Positions 5,864 through 7,738 of a DNA stretch of 7,738 nt are shown here, one piece after another. Source of the DNA: an uncultured bacterium (lineage in GTDB: Bacteria; Bipolaricaulota; Bipolaricaulia; UBA7950; UBA9294). The DNA lies in assembly GCA_903859225.1 (NCBI GenBank), contig CAIOLV010000067.1:1-7738 (forward strand), written 5' to 3'. The position numbers and the translations under genes are program-made. The notes below the pieces were generated by a model. It was given only the letters and a program-made list of their open reading frames with translations. It ran no database searches and had not been told where the DNA came from. Positions within the stretch are counted from its first letter, which is position 1. Every line of letters begins with the position of its first letter.

Positions 5864-5880
5864 TGGAGGGAGGGCCGATC

Positions 5881-6744
5881 ATGTCGAGAATTCGAATTGC
5901 AGTTGCCTTGGTCGTTGCATTCACCCTCACCGGCGCGGCAACGTGCGGGGCGGCGCAGGTCACCAATGCCTACGGGACCGCCACATCCTCCACCCGCAGC
6001 AGCGACGTGGAGGTGTCTGTGACCATCGCGCCTCAGTACCAGCAACCCGGCGCCAATCCGTTCGACGTCGAGGTCATCTGTGTCGACGCATCGGGGATGT
6101 ACAAGTGGCTCCTCACGCTGAAGGTCAACGAGCAGGCCACCCTCACGCTGATGGGGCACTTGCGAAGCGCGTCGTACTACGGCGTTGACTCTCAGGTTGA
6201 CCCCGGCGTGTCGTTCTCCGTCGTCCTGCCGTCGCCACTCGTCAACCCCGATGATCGGCTTCTCGTCTCGATCGACGACGGAGCGATCGCCGTCTCCGGC
6301 CCCATCTTCACGGTGGTCATCGATGTCTACAACGGCGAGCCGGCACGCATGGACACGCTTCGCGTCACTCTGGCGATCGACGAGCAGGGCTCGCTTGCCG
6401 TGACGGCCGCCAACCTGACGCACGTGCCGCTCTTCGTGCCACTGGCTTCCCTCGTCCTCGGGCTGGCGCCCACGCCCGACTGGATTCCGGACAGCACACC
6501 CGACATCCGTTGGACGCCGGATCCCCCGCTATCGCAAGAGATCCTCGTGATCGGCGCGGATGAGACCGTGCGGATGGTCCTTCCGCTGCCCGCGATCCCG
6601 GCGGCGTCGGCCGCCGCGTACAAGAGCGCCGTGGCGACGCTCTACACGGGCATCGTCGACCTCTATCCCGGCGACTACCTGGCGGTCGGCTTCCCAGTTG
6701 CCTGGGGAACTTCCTGGAGCTATCTGCAAGTCGTCGTGCCGTAG
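5881..6744 (+). CDS. Exported protein of unknown function
   Basis: The product is 287 aa. ATG 5881 has GGAGGGAGGG (5865-5874) 6 bases upstream and starts a clear signal peptide (MSRIRI, hydrophobic 7-20, cleavage near CGAAQ 22-26). The mature protein is beta-rich and Pro/Asp/Val-rich. It has a VEVSVTIAPQYQQPGANPFDVEVICVD-like opening (43-69, an Ig-like strand pattern), a Leu/Val-rich middle (120-195) and a Pro/Asp-rich hinge with repeated TPD steps (about 197-216, PTPDWIPDSTPD then WTPDPP). A last domain (220-287) ends LQVVVP. Only one cysteine (C67) is in the mature part. I do not recognise a family. It diverges from the propeller gene and converges on glutamine synthetase. Its ending resembles that of the propeller protein, suggesting the two may act together, which is inference. 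Confidence 0.82.
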   Translation: MSRIRIAVALVVAFTLTGAATCGAAQVTNAYGTATSSTRSSDVEVSVTIAPQYQQPGANPFDVEVICVDASGMYKWLLTLKVNEQATLTLMGHLRSASYYGVDSQVDPGVSFSVVLPSPLVNPDDRLLVSIDDGAIAVSGPIFTVVIDVYNGEPARMDTLRVTLAIDEQGSLAVTAANLTHVPLFVPLASLVLGLAPTPDWIPDSTPDIRWTPDPPLSQEILVIGADETVRMVLPLPAIPAASAAAYKSAVATLYTGIVDLYPGDYLAVGFPVAWGTSWSYLQVVVP

Positions 6745-6857
6745 CTCTCGTGCGCCACGTCGAGTGGCAGCTGATGGCCTGCGTGCTGGAGCGTCCGTCT
6801 GCCGGTCTGCTCCGTTGCGGCAGTCGCTTCAGTGGCTCGTCGGGCGAGCGCTTCGGC
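6745..6857. other. Convergent spacer with weak hairpins
   Basis: GCCAC (6754-6758) with GTGGC (6764-6768), and CTGCCG (6799-6804) with CGGCAG (6818-6823), are small inverted repeats that could end transcription from either side. Neither has a T-run. No gene is visible here. Confidence 0.3.
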
Positions 6858-7738
6858 CTACGCCGTCTCGACGTACCTCTTCACTTCCCAGTCCGTGACC
6901 GCGATGCGTGACTCCTCCCACTCTTCCCACTTAGCGCGGCGGAAGGCCTCGTAGGCGCTCTCGCCGAGGGCGGCCTGGATGACCTGGTCACCCTCGAGCT
7001 CGCGCAGCGCCTCGGCGAGCGAGCCGGGCAGGGACGCGATGCCGAGCCTCGCGCGCTCCGTCACACTCAGTTCATAGATGTTGACGTCGTTCAGCGGCTC
7101 GGGCGGCGTCATCTTCTTGTCGATCCCGTCGAGAGCGGCGGCGAGCATCGCGGCGAACGCCAAGTACGGGTTCGACGATGGGTCGGGAAAGCGGAGCTCC
7201 GCGCGCGCCTCCATGTCGTGACCTTCGGTGTAGCGCGGAATGCGAATGAGGGCCGAGCGGTTGATCTGCGCCCAGCCGATGTAGACCGGCGCTTCGTAGC
7301 CGGGCACCAACCGCTTGTATGAGTTGACCGTCGGGGCGACGAGCGCGGACAGGGCCCGTGCATGCGCCAGCTGTCCGGCGATGAACGAGTAGGCAAGCGG
7401 CGAGAGGTGGTACTCATCCGTGGCGTCGAAGAAGAGGTTCCTGCCGTTCGTGTCGAGGATGGACTGATGACAGTGCATCCCGGACCCGTTGATCCCGAAC
7501 ACTGGCTTGGGCATGAACGACGCGACCAGTCCGTGCTTTGCCGCGATGGCCTTGACGGTGTACTTCAGCGTTAGGACATTGTCGGCCGTGCGGAGGGCAT
7601 CTGCGAAGCGGAAGTCGATCTCGTGCTGCGCGAGCGCGGCTTCGTGATGTGCAACTTCTACCTCGAGCCCCATCTGGTTCAGAGCATCCATCAGCTCAGT
7701 CCGCACGCGGATCGCCTCGTCATCAGAGGAGAAGTCGA
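6858..7738 (-). CDS. glnA: Glutamine synthetase type I, C-terminal two thirds (cut by window edge)
   Basis: Glutamine synthetase joins ammonia to glutamate using ATP in the cytoplasm. The frame ends at TAG (6860-6858) and stays open to the right edge; the codons before GTG 7706 continue the family pattern (DFSSDDEAIRVRTELMDAL), so that GTG is not the start. About 292 residues are present of a usual 440-450. Visible blocks, in order: HHEAALAQHEIDFRF (about 7610-7660), PVFGINGSGMHCHQS (about 7465-7510), TVNSYKRLVPGYEAPVYIGW (about 7280-7335), NRSALIRIP, and ARAELRFPDPSSNPYLAFA (about 7150-7210). These carry metal-, ATP- and glutamate-binding residues. The late segment NIYELSVTERARLGI matches the GSI-alpha form (NIY-x-M-S-x-E-E-R) rather than the NLYDLPPEE adenylylation loop of GSI-beta, so control is probably by feedback and not by GlnE. 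Confidence 0.96.
   Translation of the reverse strand, partial: DFSSDDEAIRVRTELMDALNQMGLEVEVAHHEAALAQHEIDFRFADALRTADNVLTLKYTVKAIAAKHGLVASFMPKPVFGINGSGMHCHQSILDTNGRNLFFDATDEYHLSPLAYSFIAGQLAHARALSALVAPTVNSYKRLVPGYEAPVYIGWAQINRSALIRIPRYTEGHDMEARAELRFPDPSSNPYLAFAAMLAAALDGIDKKMTPPEPLNDVNIYELSVTERARLGIASLPGSLAEALRELEGDQVIQAALGESAYEAFRRAKWEEWEESRIAVTDWEVKRYVETA

Larger units (their letters stand above)
5568..5880. promoter_or_regulatory. 313-base divergent spacer between propeller and orphan secreted genes
   Basis: This must hold the promoters of both flanking genes, but I see no good sigma-70 pair; TAAACT (5786-5791) is a 4/6 -10 without a matching -35. It contains three hairpin-forming stretches (5606-5631, 5825-5839, 5841-5863). 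The minus-strand frame of the propeller gene stays open through the whole spacer and reads as plausible helical protein over about 5590-5760, but no start with an RBS supports translation. Confidence 0.4.

Noticed and set aside
7704..7706. GTG as the glutamine synthetase start
   Set aside because: The codons upstream to the window edge continue the conserved family sequence, so this is internal to a gene cut by the edge.
1..7738. CRISPR array, tRNA, rRNA, transposase, phage or defence genes
   Set aside because: No regularly spaced repeats, no tRNA-like cloverleaf with a T-loop, and no transposase, integrase or nuclease motifs were seen on either strand.

Overview
This is a GC-rich bacterial chromosomal window with six substantial genes plus the tail of a seventh at the left edge. 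Every well-supported start has a GGAGG-type or GAGGTGA Shine-Dalgarno site 5-7 bases upstream, and every gene whose end is visible stops with TAG. The glutamine synthetase is of the GSI-alpha type. The family mix and the high GC are compatible with a deep-branching, mostly uncultured phylum such as Bipolaricaulota/Acetothermia or a Chloroflexi-like lineage. That placement is low-confidence inference; no ribosomal or phylogenetic marker is present apart from the partial GS.

Layout. (1) 1-63 (+): last 20 codons of an unidentified protein, followed by strong hairpins. (2) 325-1293 (+): exported protein with a PsbP/DUF1795-like domain and a C-terminal beta domain. (3) 1290-1811 (-): GNAT acetyltransferase, convergent with gene 2 and sharing the palindrome CTAG as both stops. 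(4) 1906-2658 (-): exported SGNH-like protein with HHSTG and DSHPN motifs, upstream of the GNAT gene on the same strand. (5) 2820-3410 (+): exported DUF2318/FtrD-like cysteine protein, divergent from gene 4 across an AT-richer spacer with an operator-like inverted repeat. (6) A 55-base palindrome (3419-3473) fills the space between convergent genes 5 and 7. (7) 3480-5567 (-): large exported virginiamycin-B-lyase-like beta-propeller with a middle domain and a duplicated VDRGCG domain. (8) 5568-5880: hairpin-bearing divergent spacer. (9) 5881-6744 (+): exported orphan protein. (10) 6858-7738 (-): glutamine synthetase, cut by the right edge.

How they work together. Apart from genes 4 and 3, which may be co-transcribed, the genes look like separate transcription units in alternating orientation. 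Five of the six large genes encode Sec-exported proteins, so the region is mainly an envelope/secreted protein neighbourhood between housekeeping genes. No defence system, CRISPR array, tRNA, rRNA or intact mobile element is visible. The most unusual points are the exclusive use of TAG stops, the shared hydrophobic-Pro C-terminus of four secreted proteins, the GGGGACAC-ended palindrome, and the architecture of the propeller protein.
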